Shown here: positions 1 to 7,994 of the stretch, one piece after another
Numbering within the stretch: position 1 is the first letter of the stretch
Layout of the letters: every line of letters begins with the position of its first letter
NCBI GenBank assembly: GCA_964588665.1
Contig: CAZPQQ010000031.1
Span: 1-35,533, forward strand
Length of the DNA: 35,533 bases
Origin: UBA2160 sp964588665
GTDB lineage: Bacteria; Chloroflexota; Dehalococcoidia; Lucifugimonadales; UBA1123
Direction: 5' to 3'
Position numbers and translations under genes: made by a program
Notes under the pieces: model-generated
The model's database searches: none
What the model was told of the DNA's origin: nothing
Seen by the model: only the letters and a program-made list of their open reading frames with translations

Positions 1-209
1 AGGTGTTCAGTCAACGATACGAGCGTGGATCTGTCCTGGTGACGTCCAACCTGCCCTTCGACGAGTGGACCGAAGTGTTCGGATCCGAGCGGTTGACTGG
101 AGCTCTCCTCGATCGTCTCACTCACCATGTCGACATCTTGGAGATGAACGGCGACAGCTTCCGCCTCAAGCACAGCAGACAGTCCAACCAACCGTTGGCA
201 ACCGCCTAA
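1..209 (+). CDS. istB: IstB-like transposition helper ATPase, C-terminal fragment (runs in from before the window)
   Basis: About 68 residues of the C-terminus are present. The reading frame is open at the left edge, so the start lies outside; the GTG at position 3 is an internal valine codon. The sequence RYERGSVLVTSNLPF, then DEWTEVFG, LTGALLDRLTHH and ILEMNGDSFR is the signature C-terminal part of IstB (an AAA+ DnaC-like protein), which includes the sensor-1 Thr/Ser-Asn and the arginine-rich lid. IstB works with the IstA transposase to select the target and assemble the IS21 transposition complex. IstA would lie upstream, outside the window. Recognition of the family is confident; completeness of the element cannot be judged. 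Confidence 0.85.
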   Translation, partial: VFSQRYERGSVLVTSNLPFDEWTEVFGSERLTGALLDRLTHHVDILEMNGDSFRLKHSRQSNQPLATA

Positions 210-257
210 CGTCGTCTCACACCCCGACAACTTTGACGCTCATCTTGCGCCGTTCAG

Positions 258-308
258 TCGTGCGGTTTTACTCCGCCCCACTGGTACACTTTCACTCCGC
301 CCTTGACA
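258..308. repeat. IS21 terminal repeats (two copies of a GGGCGGAGTRAAA unit)
   Basis: Read on the minus strand from 308, the element begins TGTCAAGGGCGGAGTGAAAG and, about 23 bases on, repeats GGGGCGGAGTAAAA. Two spaced copies of the same unit next to a TGTCA terminus are the usual transposase-binding architecture of IS21-family ends. This pins the junction with the interrupted gene to about 308/309. Confidence 0.6.
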
Positions 309-2022
309 AGCTCCAGATGAGCGCGCCCGTTGTCGCATTTAAAGCGTATAGCTTCTTGTCATTGGACCCGAAGTAGACGATGCCCCCCGAAACGACGGGC
401 GAGGACCGAATCTTGTTTCCCGCGGTGTAGCTCCAATCCAGAGCTCCGGTAGAACCATTCAGGGCGTAGAGTTTATCGTCGTCGGAGCCCGCACAGACGA
501 GATTGCCGACGACAGTCGGAGAGGACTTGACGTTTCCTCCGGTTGTATACGACCAGAGCAGAGCGCCATTGCTGGATGAAAGTCCATAAATCTTCTGGTC
601 GTCCGATCCGAAATAAACCGACGTGCCGGTGGCCGTGGGGGCTGTCTTCACCTTGCCGCCTGAAAGGTACTTCCATTTGACGCCGCCCGTGGTCGAATCC
701 AACGCGTAGAGATGGGAGTCCTCCGATCCGATGTAGACGGTCCCGTCCAGCACGGTCGGCGCTTGGAGCGTCTTGCCCCCTGTGGTTCGATCCCAGATTG
801 GGAATCCTCCGCTGGCGTAACTGTACGTCATCGAGCTGGACGGCGCCGTGGACGTTGCAAGCCGGATCGAGTATAGCTTGTTGTCGTCAGCGCCGATGTA
901 CGCGAGACCCCCCGAGGCGACAACGGACGAGTTCACGTCGTCCCCGGCGCGAACAGTCCACTCCACGGCGCCCGTCGTCGCGTCCAACGCGTATATCGTG
1001 CTGTCGTCCGAACCGACGATGACGACGCCATCGACCACTTCCGGCGACGAGCGAACGCGCCCGCCAGTCTGATAGCTCCAAACAAATGCGCCCGTGGAAG
1101 CGTTGAGGGCGTAGACCTTGAAATCGTCGCGCCCGACGTAGACGAACCCCCCGGACACAGCGGGGGAAGACTCCACGTCGCCGGAGGTCGTGTAGCTCCA
1201 GTTGAGGGAGCCGCTTGCGGCGTCCAATGAGTAGATTTTGTTGTCGTCCGAACCCGCATAAACCGACCCGCCAGAAACGGCTGGGGATGAACGTGCGTCG
1301 TCGCCAGGGCTGTAGCTCCAAACGAAGGCGCCGGTAGTCGCGTCAAGAGCGCGGATCTTGTTGTTGTTTGAGCCGTAGTAGACCGTGTTGCCGCTGACCG
1401 CGGGCGTGGTCCGAACGTCGCCGCCTGCGCTGTAGGTCCACAACTCGGCGCCGGTGGAGGCGTCCAGTGCGTACACTGTGTTGTCGTTGGAACCAAAATA
1501 GACGGCCGTGCCGGTCGCATTAGGTCCGCCCTCGACTTTGTCGCCGGTGAGATAGCTCCAAAGTTGAGTGCCCGTCGCCGAATCGAAAGAACGCAACGTG
1601 AAATCTTCCGAGCCGATGTAAACGGCGCCGCCCAACACGGCGGGCCTCGCACTGATTGCGCCGGCCGTCGGCCCCTTCCACGCCACGGAGCCGATAAGAT
1701 ATGACTCGACCGTGGTCGGAATCGTGGATGACGCGACTACGGTGTACCCCTCCGGAGGCGTCACGGTTGGGTAGGGCGGCGCGATGTCGGTATATGAAAG
1801 CTGCTTTGCGGTCTCCAGTTGATTCTGGGCTAGATTGACCAGAAGTATCTGTTCTCTGGAGCGCGCTTCGGCGCGGACGAGCAGGCCGAGGGCCGACAGC
1901 AGCGCGGGCGGCGCCACGCCGAAGATCGCCACCGCTATGATCACGTCGATCAACGCGGAGCCAGCCCTCGAGTCTGATAGCCTGGCTCGTGGACTCAGTT
2001 GGCGCTTGCGATACTGCGACAT
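292..2022 (-). pseudogene. Pseudopilin-like N-terminus fused to a PQQ-type beta-propeller, 3' end cut by an IS21 element
   Basis: The ATG at 2022 is preferred; an in-frame TTG at 2034 is an alternative. Near residue 20 lies a prepilin-peptidase-like site, RAG followed by SALIDVIIAVAIFG: a glycine, then a hydrophobic helix with Asp instead of the usual Glu at +5. A pseudopilin-like amphipathic helix (about residues 45-75, ending in NQLETAK) follows. From about residue 120 the protein is a run of eleven PQQ-like repeats of about 40 residues with the pattern P-x-V-x-G-x-VYxGSxD-x-x-x-YALDAxTGAxxWSY. The seventh repeat carries an insertion. The last repeat ends WSLSRAE and stop, and those final residues are read from the IS end, so the native C-terminus is lost. 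Family knowledge: pseudopilins assemble in type II or IV pilus systems, and PQQ-like repeats often form extracellular propellers. I infer a surface- or pilus-tip-displayed propeller; the fragment may still be translated. Confidence 0.7.
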
Positions 2023-2561
2023 AGACAATTCCAACCCGGGTAAGGCGTCTTCCGCTCAATCGCTACATAGATAAGCCAACTGGGCGCCTGAGAAACTCGC
2101 CCGCCGGCCCTTGGTCTTCCGCAACCAATATACGCCGCGATGCGATCGCGGCTGTTCGAATCCGATTCACCTGGGCACAGACATCGGCGCCTGTTATTCA
2201 ATTGTCCCGCTGATCGGCTAATGTTTCCACACCTAAAATCGGGTGATTTATTGTCCTGATATGGCTGTCGGTCACCCTGAATCGCTCTCACGCGTACAGA
2301 ATCTGGCCTCGGGGGCGGCTCGTTGGCTACGGCAGCGGTGTTGTTCTGGCATGATGCCGCCTAAGGGCGACTTCGAGACCTTGACTCCCTCGGACACAGC
2401 CGCGTGTGTGGCCTGTGCGAGTCGATGGCCAACATCACCTACGAGTCAGGATTCATGAAACCTAATGAAAAATGCATAGCGGAGCGCAGTTCACGGCACG
2501 GCTACTGTGATAACATGAACGTAGCGGACAGAGTGCCGGTTTCAATCTGTTGAAATAGGGC
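2023..2561. other. Intergenic region, no gene recognised
   Basis: The region separates the minus-strand propeller gene from the plus-strand oxidoreductase operon, so it should hold both promoters. Short open frames here show no family resemblance. An extended -10-like TGTGATAAC at about 2506-2514 could serve the downstream operon, but no convincing -35 box sits at the right distance. I see no RNA gene: a GTTCGAATC near 2152 resembles a tRNA T-loop but is not flanked by complementary arms. Confidence 0.4.
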
Positions 2562-3185
2562 GTGAAAGTGTCCCAACTGTCGTTTACCGACGAATATGAC
2601 GTACCCGCCGCAAAGGGGCTCGGCCCAGTTGAGATACGCTGGCATGGCCGAGGGGGGCAGGGCGTAGTCACCGCCGGAGAGATTCTGGCGGAGACCGCAT
2701 TGACGGAGGGTCGCTACTTCCAGGCGTTTCCGGAGTTCGGGGCAGAACGCACCGGCGCGCCGATCCGCGCATTTACGCGGCTCAGCGACGATCCTATCTA
2801 CCTCCACTGTCCCGTCCTCGAACCGGCGGTTGTCGTCGTTTTGGATTCTACGTTGTTGACGGCCGTCAAGGTGTTCGACGGGTTGCTCGACGGCGGGTTC
2901 GCGGTCATCAACTCGGCCCTGACTCCCGACGCAGTGGCTCCACCTGACCAACGCCAGGGCTGGTCCGTCGCCACGGTGGATGCGACTCGCATCGCGCTTG
3001 ATACACTCAAGCGCCCTATACCCAACACGTCGATGATCGGCGCCCTGTTGCGCGTCAATCCCGTCGTCGACAAAGACGCGTGCGCCAGTGTGATCGAAAG
3101 CCGGTTGAGCGCCCGATTCCCCACAAGGATCGTCGACGCGAATTTGGAGGCTTTCTGGCAGGCGTACTCATCGGTGTCCTGGTAG
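2562..3185 (+). CDS. porC: Pyruvate-type ferredoxin oxidoreductase, gamma subunit
   Basis: 207 residues with a GTG start at 2562 (a second GTG at 2568 is possible; the ribosome site is weak). The motif EIRWHGRGGQGVVTAGEILA (about residues 22-41), followed by YFQAFPEFGAERTGAPIRAF, is the hallmark of the gamma domain of 2-oxoacid:ferredoxin oxidoreductases. The length matches a stand-alone PorG/PorC subunit. It forms part of the cytoplasmic enzyme that oxidises pyruvate (or a related 2-oxoacid) with CoA to acyl-CoA and CO2 while reducing ferredoxin, or runs in reverse. It heads a four-gene operon in the order gamma, delta, alpha, beta, typical of four-subunit enzymes of anaerobic bacteria and archaea. 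Confidence 0.9.
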   Translation: MKVSQLSFTDEYDVPAAKGLGPVEIRWHGRGGQGVVTAGEILAETALTEGRYFQAFPEFGAERTGAPIRAFTRLSDDPIYLHCPVLEPAVVVVLDSTLLTAVKVFDGLLDGGFAVINSALTPDAVAPPDQRQGWSVATVDATRIALDTLKRPIPNTSMIGALLRVNPVVDKDACASVIESRLSARFPTRIVDANLEAFWQAYSSVSW

Positions 3186-3233
3186 CGATTCGCGTATGCG
3201 AACGCGGCGAGCGACACCTGATCGGACAATGAC

Positions 3234-3548
3234 ATGACTTCGCATCAAAACGGAGCGATGCCGGCGGGCGGTGTCATCTTCTCGCCCGGCAACTCCGTCG
3301 AAAGAGAGACCGGCGGTTGGCGCGTCAACCGGCCCGTGGTTCAGATGGATCGGTGCACCCATTGCATGATCTGCTGGATGTTCTGCCCCGACAGCGCCAT
3401 CGAGACCGGTGAGGGCAAGTTCCTTGGGTTCGATTTGGCCCACTGCAAGGGATGCGGGATCTGCGCGACCGAGTGCCCGGTCAAATGCATCGACATGATA
3501 GAGGAGCTGACCCTACTCGACACCGCGACTGACCAAGGAGGCCGCTAA
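3234..3548 (+). CDS. porD: Pyruvate-type ferredoxin oxidoreductase, delta subunit (2x[4Fe-4S] ferredoxin)
   Basis: 104 residues. Two complete CxxCxxCxxxCP motifs are visible, at C41/C44/C47/C51 (RCTHCMICWMFCP) and C71/C74/C77/C81 (HCKGCGICATECP), each ligating one [4Fe-4S] cluster. The subunit carries electrons from the thiamine site to external ferredoxin. The preceding sequence, with RVNRPVV just before the first motif, is typical of PorD. Its TAA stop overlaps the start codon of the alpha gene (TAATG at 3546-3550), which implies coupled translation. It lies 48 bases after the gamma gene. Confidence 0.92.
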   Translation: MTSHQNGAMPAGGVIFSPGNSVERETGGWRVNRPVVQMDRCTHCMICWMFCPDSAIETGEGKFLGFDLAHCKGCGICATECPVKCIDMIEELTLLDTATDQGGR

Positions 3549-4771
3549 TGGCTGTCGCCCGTCGAGCGCAAGAAACCAGCCGGCGCGCGAAGAGCACGCC
3601 ACAGAGTCTGAACGGTGGGCTTGCGGTAGCGGAAGCGATGCGCCAAACCAACCCGGACGTGGTCGCGTGTTATCCCATCACTCCGTCCACCGTCGTCGTC
3701 GAGAAGTTCAGCGAGTTCGCTGCCAACGGAGCAGTCGACACTGAGTTTGTAGCCGTCGAGAGCGAGCACTCCGCCATGAGCGCTTGCTTGGCTGCCACTG
3801 CCGGAGGCGTCCGATCACAGACGGTCACCTCCAGCCAGGGACTCGCTTACATGTGGGAAGTGCTGTACGCGGTTTCAGGGCTCCGATTGCCGGTCGTGCT
3901 GCACAGCGCGAACCGAACCTTGTCGGCGCCGATCAACATCCACGGCGACCAATCCGACACCATGGGCGCTCGCGACAGCGGGTGGATTCAACTTTACGCC
4001 GAAAATCCGCAAGAAGCGTACGACAATTCGTTGATGGCTGTCAGGATCGCGGAGCATGCGGACGTGCTTCTCCCGGTGTTGGAGTCACAGGACGGCTTCA
4101 CCGTAACGCACAGCATCGAGAGGGTGGACATTCTGCCTGATGACGCGGCGCGGGAGTTCGTGGGCCAGTACGTGCCTCAATCTTCCCTCCTGAACACCAA
4201 AGACCCAGTCACCGTTGGCGCGCTCGTCTCGCCGCAATATGGCTTCGAAGTCAAACTCGCGGGTGTCGAGGCCATGGACCGGGCAGGCGCGGTTATTACC
4301 GCGGTGGGCAAGGAATTCGAAGCCCTCACCGGACGCTCCGCCAATCTTCTCGAACCGTATAGGATGGAAGACGCGGAGTTGGCAATTGTCATAATAGGCT
4401 CGGTCGCCGGAACGGCGCGCGTCGCGGTTGACAGTCTTCGAGCAGACGGAATTAAGGCGGGGTTGGTGAAAATTCGCTCCTATCGTCCGTTCCCGTCCGC
4501 GGAGATGGCCGACATGCTGGCAGGCGCCAGGGCGGTCGCGGTGCTTGACCGAGCCATGTCGCCGGGAGCGGCGAGCAGTCCTGTCCACTCCGATGTATGC
4601 GTGGCGCTGTTCTCTCGCGCAGTGAGCGTGCCATTGGTCAACTACGTGTACGGAATCGGAGGTCGCGATACGTACCCGAACCAGATCAAGAGCGTATTCA
4701 ACGATCTCGAACAGGTGGCCGGTTCAGGCCTGCCGGTGTCAGAAATCCGATATGTTGGCACGTCCAAATAG
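3548..4771 (+). CDS. porA: Pyruvate-type ferredoxin oxidoreductase, alpha subunit
   Basis: 407 residues, preceded by a strong AAGGAGG and overlapping the delta stop. Conserved alpha-subunit stretches are present: CYPITPST near residues 41-48, ESEHSAMSACLAATAGGVRS, TSSQGLAYMWEVLYAVSGLRLPVV, ANRTLSAPINIHGDQSD and DSGWIQLYAENPQEAYD. These are pyrimidine-binding and CoA-proximal segments of the POR family, and the NR-x-LSAPINI stretch is characteristic of the pyruvate-type group rather than the 2-oxoglutarate type. It pairs with the beta subunit to form the thiamine diphosphate site. Substrate assignment to pyruvate is probable but not proven; 2-oxoisovalerate-type enzymes are close relatives. 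Confidence 0.92.
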   Translation: MAVARRAQETSRRAKSTPQSLNGGLAVAEAMRQTNPDVVACYPITPSTVVVEKFSEFAANGAVDTEFVAVESEHSAMSACLAATAGGVRSQTVTSSQGLAYMWEVLYAVSGLRLPVVLHSANRTLSAPINIHGDQSDTMGARDSGWIQLYAENPQEAYDNSLMAVRIAEHADVLLPVLESQDGFTVTHSIERVDILPDDAAREFVGQYVPQSSLLNTKDPVTVGALVSPQYGFEVKLAGVEAMDRAGAVITAVGKEFEALTGRSANLLEPYRMEDAELAIVIIGSVAGTARVAVDSLRADGIKAGLVKIRSYRPFPSAEMADMLAGARAVAVLDRAMSPGAASSPVHSDVCVALFSRAVSVPLVNYVYGIGGRDTYPNQIKSVFNDLEQVAGSGLPVSEIRYVGTSK

Positions 4772-4789
4772 CCCGACACGAGGTGGCGG

Positions 4790-5740
4790 ATGCGTTTGAA
4801 CCTAAAAGAACTGTCCCTGGAGCCTGAGCTCCTAGAACCGGGCCACAATCTTTGCCCGGGTTGCGTGGAGTCAGTGGCAGTCAGGCAAGTGCTCAGTGTG
4901 GCAGGCCCCAACACGGTGGTGGTTTCGGCCACCGGATGCCTGTCCGTCTCTACGACTCCGTATCCCTACACGTCGTGGAACACCCCCTGGATCCACAGTT
5001 TGTTCGCCAATGCCGGCGCGACCGTTTCCGGACTCGAAGCCGCGTACCGCAGCCTGGTGAAGACCGGTAGGTTGGACGACAGCGAACCGATCAACTTCAT
5101 CGTCTTCGGCGGCGACGGCGGCACCTACGACATAGGCTTCCAGTCGCTGAGCGGCGCCCTCGAGCGCGGACACCGATTCCTGTACGTTTGCATCAACAAC
5201 GAGGCGTACATGAACACGGGCATTCAGCGTTCAAGCGCTACATTGCCTGGGACGTGGACGACGACGTCGCCGTTTTCCGAGTCGGTTCCTGGCAAAGTTC
5301 AGCCGCGCAAGGATATGACTGCTATCGTCGCGGCCCATGGCATACCGTACGTCGCCCAAGCTTCACCGCACTTGTGGAAAGACCTCATGCGGAAGGTCGA
5401 GGCGGCTCTCTCAGGCGACGGCCCCAGCTTCATCAACCTTCTGGCGCCATGCCCCCGAGGATGGCGGACAGAGGCTGAGATTGGCATTCGTCTGGGTGCC
5501 CTTGCTGTCGAGACTTGCGTGTGGCCTATATACGAAGTCGTCGACGGAGTCTGGAAGCTGAACTCGAAGCCGCGCGAGAAGAAGCCGATCACTGAATGGC
5601 TCAAGCTGCAGGGTCGCTTCTCCCACCTGATGCGGCCGGGCCGCGAGGCGGACGTCGATCACATCCAGAAGCAGATCGATCAGTCCTGGGAAGCGCTGTT
5701 GGCCAGGTGCGAGGCATCCCAAGCCCCGGTCGGGATTTGA
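4790..5740 (+). CDS. porB: Pyruvate-type ferredoxin oxidoreductase, beta subunit (thiamine diphosphate-binding)
   Basis: 316 residues, ATG at 4790 after GAGGTGGCGG. HNLCPGCVES places C22 and C25 as the first two ligands of the beta-subunit [4Fe-4S] cluster. A cysteine in SATGCLSVST and one in LLAPCPRGWR supply the others. The thiamine diphosphate/Mg motif is GGDGGTYDIGFQSLSGALERG followed by NNEAYMNTGIQRS. Length and motif order match stand-alone PorB. It lies 18 bases after the alpha gene and completes a full alpha-beta-gamma-delta set, so this cytoplasmic complex should be functional and oxygen-sensitive. Confidence 0.93.
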   Translation: MRLNLKELSLEPELLEPGHNLCPGCVESVAVRQVLSVAGPNTVVVSATGCLSVSTTPYPYTSWNTPWIHSLFANAGATVSGLEAAYRSLVKTGRLDDSEPINFIVFGGDGGTYDIGFQSLSGALERGHRFLYVCINNEAYMNTGIQRSSATLPGTWTTTSPFSESVPGKVQPRKDMTAIVAAHGIPYVAQASPHLWKDLMRKVEAALSGDGPSFINLLAPCPRGWRTEAEIGIRLGALAVETCVWPIYEVVDGVWKLNSKPREKKPITEWLKLQGRFSHLMRPGREADVDHIQKQIDQSWEALLARCEASQAPVGI

Positions 5741-5791
5741 AGCAGGTCAACCTGTTCACGCAATCTGACGAGTAAGCCGAAGGGAAACAGC

Positions 5792-6355
5792 ATGATCGCC
5801 AGGACACCGGACGACTCGGCTGGAGCCTTTCTGCGAAGCCAGATCGAGACCCAACTCGCGAGCGGCGGAGTCCAATGTTGGCAGTACGTCTTGGACCTTA
5901 TCTCCGATCGATTGGGCGACGCGACCGCCGATCTGCGCGGCCCGGCCCTTCTTCTGAGCAAAGCCAATGCGACTCCGGGCGCCTGCGGGGCAGTGGTCAC
6001 CGCGGTGATAGCCCTGGGCGCGGCGCGAGGCCCGGGCGAAACCCCGCTTGAGCGAAGCGCGGCGCCAATGGGCTACCTGAGCGCGAATGCGCCCTCCAAC
6101 GATCTCCTGAACATGCAACCTGCCATCGGCGTGGCGCCTCCCGTGGTCGCCTTGGGCCAGGAACTGATCGAACGCATCTCGGCCGCCGTAAATTCGTCAG
6201 GACCCATCGACTGCGCGGAAATCACCGGCGTAGACTGGGGCGATCCGAAGCGAGAGCAGGTCACCGCCTACTTCTCCGCCAACGGCGGCATGTCTCGCTG
6301 CGTGGAGATCATCGCCACCGCCGTCGAGGCATTCTCTGACTTGACCGACGACTAG
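5792..6355 (+). CDS. C_GCAxxG_C_C-type putative redox-active protein
   Basis: 187 residues, ATG at 5792 with GAAGGG upstream, 51 bases after porB and on the same strand, so probably in the same operon. Four cysteines fit the pattern that names this family: C29 (GGVQCWQYVL), C65 (GACGAVVTAVIALG), C141 (PIDCAEITGVDW) and C170 (SRCVEIIATAVEAF), with the expected spacing and helical surroundings. Members are small soluble proteins of unknown function, often found beside anaerobic redox enzymes and thought to bind a metal or Fe-S cluster or to use the thiols. The central segment (about residues 80-125) is longer and more proline/alanine-rich than I would expect. I infer an accessory electron-transfer or assembly role for the oxidoreductase. 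The match is from memory of the motif only. Confidence 0.65.
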   Translation: MIARTPDDSAGAFLRSQIETQLASGGVQCWQYVLDLISDRLGDATADLRGPALLLSKANATPGACGAVVTAVIALGAARGPGETPLERSAAPMGYLSANAPSNDLLNMQPAIGVAPPVVALGQELIERISAAVNSSGPIDCAEITGVDWGDPKREQVTAYFSANGGMSRCVEIIATAVEAFSDLTDD

Positions 6356-6396
6356 CGTCGTCGTCATTTGGCGGAACGTGGTTGTGGCCGCAGCCG

Positions 6397-6753
6397 CTAG
6401 CCGACGTTCATGGTGGCGACCACATCGATGCCTGTGCCCGATACGTCTGGCACGATGACGTCTCCGACCGTGATCGGCGCCTTTGCGACGACGTCGGCCA
6501 GTTGGTTCATGACATCGAATACCATGCCCTTCGGCACTGGGCTGGCGGTCTTGACGCTCACTAACGGAACCGAGGCGGCATCGACCAATACGGTCGTGGT
6601 TACGGTTCTTCTCGGATCGAATATCTCGGAGGCAACGTAATCCCAGGCGAGCTTGCATCGCGCCCGGTCGATGTTGAGGAGCTTCTCGTCGTCCCACTCG
6701 GCTTGCACGAGGCAGCTCGTGGGGCAGACTACGCAAACGATCTCGCCATTCAA
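6397..6753 (-). CDS. DUF1667 family protein (accessory subunit of a GlpA-like dehydrogenase)
   Basis: 118 residues from a TTG start at 6753. The choice is firm: GGAGGTG lies six bases upstream, and the TTG overlaps the stop of the preceding gene (TTGA), so translation is coupled. The motif VCVVCPTSC (C7, C10, C14), then RARCKLAWDYVASE, DPRRTVTTTVLV, VPLVSVKTASPVPK and TVGDVIVPDVSGTGIDVVATMNV follows the conserved order of DUF1667/COG3862. These proteins almost always follow a GlpA-like and a second FAD-dependent oxidoreductase. The four cysteines probably bind an Fe-S cluster linking the flavoproteins to the acceptor; that role is inference. Confidence 0.85.
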   Translation of the reverse strand: MNGEIVCVVCPTSCLVQAEWDDEKLLNIDRARCKLAWDYVASEIFDPRRTVTTTVLVDAASVPLVSVKTASPVPKGMVFDVMNQLADVVAKAPITVGDVIVPDVSGTGIDVVATMNVG

Positions 6754-7994
6754 TCCGTCACCTCCACCGTGAGCGGGCCTTCGCCGTCCTTGAATCGGTC
6801 CGCTCTCACGCGAACCCGGATCATGGCGGCAGGATCCAATTCGGTCTGTTTCATCCGTCTGACGACTCGACCGTCGCGCCTGAATACTACGTACCGATCC
6901 TCTTCCGGGTTGAAGACCCTCATCGAGAAGTCGACGGCCTCGTCTCCGGAGAGCGACTGCGGCACCACGTATCGAATGCCGGCGCCGGGTTGAACCGCGA
7001 TGCTTGGAGCCGGCAACGTGCCGGAATTGGCGAATATCGCCGCGCTCTGTCCTGCCTTCTGGGACTCCATCGACGCGTAATCGACTAGGTCGTGCACTTG
7101 CAGCGCGTTCCCGCCACAGAACATGCCCGGAACAGAGGTCTGGAACTGGTCGTCGACGATGGGGCCGGCGGTTACGGGGCTGAGCTCGATCCCAGCCTTC
7201 TTGGCCAACTCGTTCTCCGGAATCAGGCCGACCGAGAGCAGCAGCGTGTCGCATTCGATGAAACGCTTCGTGCCGCGGACCACTCCGCCTTTGGGCCCGA
7301 TCTGCGCAAGGGTGACCCCGCGCAGGTGGTCGGTCCCGTGAATCTCCACGACCGTCGTGCTGAGGTGGAGGGGTATGTCAAAGTCGTCCAGACACTGAAC
7401 GATATTCCGCGCCAGGCCGCTCGGATGCGGCAAGATCTCCGCTACGCACTCGACCTTCACGCCCTCCAGTGTCAGGCGCCTGGCCATGATGAGACCGATG
7501 TCTCCAGATCCCAGGATGACCGCTTTGCGGCCAACCAGGATGTTGCGCATGTTCATGTATTCCTGCACAACCCCAGCGGTGTAGACGCCGGCCGGTCGGC
7601 TGCCAGGAATGCGGATGGCGCCACGGGTGCGCTCGCGGCAGCCCGTGCAAATGACCACTGCCCCGGCTGTGACACGGCGAATGCCGTCCTCGTTGCAGAT
7701 CGTCAGCTCGCGGTCGGAGTTCAGGTCCAACACCATCGTGTCCAAATCGGATATGACGCCCGCGTCGGAGAGCCGGTCGATGAAGATCTGGGCGTACTCC
7801 GGGCCTGTCAGCGCCTCTCCGAGCATCTTGGTGCCGAAGCCGTCGTGGATGCACTGATTCAGGATGCCGCCGAGGCGCTCGCCCCGCTCGATCAGCAGGA
7901 CGCTTTCGGCCCCGGCCTCGCTGGCGGCCGAGGCGGCCGCAAGTCCAGCGGGACCTCCGCCCACCACCGCAACATCGACGTTCTCAGTCCTCAT
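6750..7994 (-). CDS. FAD-dependent NAD(P)-type oxidoreductase, partner of the GlpA-like dehydrogenase
   Basis: 414 residues. The N-terminal dinucleotide fold VAVVGGGPAGLAAA (GGGPAG at residues 12-17) binds FAD. A second, NAD-type fold, KAVILGSGDIGLIMARRL, lies around residue 155. The segment VICTGCRERTRGAIRIPGSRPAGVYTAG is typical of the pyridine-nucleotide-disulfide-type flavoproteins that accompany GlpA and DUF1667 proteins. The start overlaps the upstream gene by 11 bases and the stop overlaps the DUF1667 start, giving a tightly coupled three-gene operon. By analogy with anaerobic glycerol-3-phosphate dehydrogenase it acts as the electron-transfer flavoprotein subunit. The physiological acceptor is not visible. 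Confidence 0.85.
   Translation of the reverse strand: MRTENVDVAVVGGGPAGLAAASAASEAGAESVLLIERGERLGGILNQCIHDGFGTKMLGEALTGPEYAQIFIDRLSDAGVISDLDTMVLDLNSDRELTICNEDGIRRVTAGAVVICTGCRERTRGAIRIPGSRPAGVYTAGVVQEYMNMRNILVGRKAVILGSGDIGLIMARRLTLEGVKVECVAEILPHPSGLARNIVQCLDDFDIPLHLSTTVVEIHGTDHLRGVTLAQIGPKGGVVRGTKRFIECDTLLLSVGLIPENELAKKAGIELSPVTAGPIVDDQFQTSVPGMFCGGNALQVHDLVDYASMESQKAGQSAAIFANSGTLPAPSIAVQPGAGIRYVVPQSLSGDEAVDFSMRVFNPEEDRYVVFRRDGRVVRRMKQTELDPAAMIRVRVRADRFKDGEGPLTVEVTD

Larger units (their letters stand above)
1..308 (+). mobile_element. IS21-family insertion sequence, right end only
   Basis: The end of an IS21-type element enters from outside the window. It contains the C-terminus of its IstB helper ATPase (to 209) and a non-coding end of about 100 bases. 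I place the terminal base at 308, where the plus strand reads TTGACA (so the element begins TGTCA on the minus strand). IS21-family ends typically carry TGT...ACA termini and several internal copies of a terminal repeat, as seen here. The propeller gene on the minus strand runs straight into this end and stops inside it at 292, so the element interrupted that gene. The other end and any target duplication lie outside the window. Confidence 0.75.

Noticed and set aside
2140..2175. Possible tRNA T-arm (GTTCGAATC near 2152)
   Set aside because: The five bases on each side do not pair and no D- or anticodon-arm is found at the right spacing.
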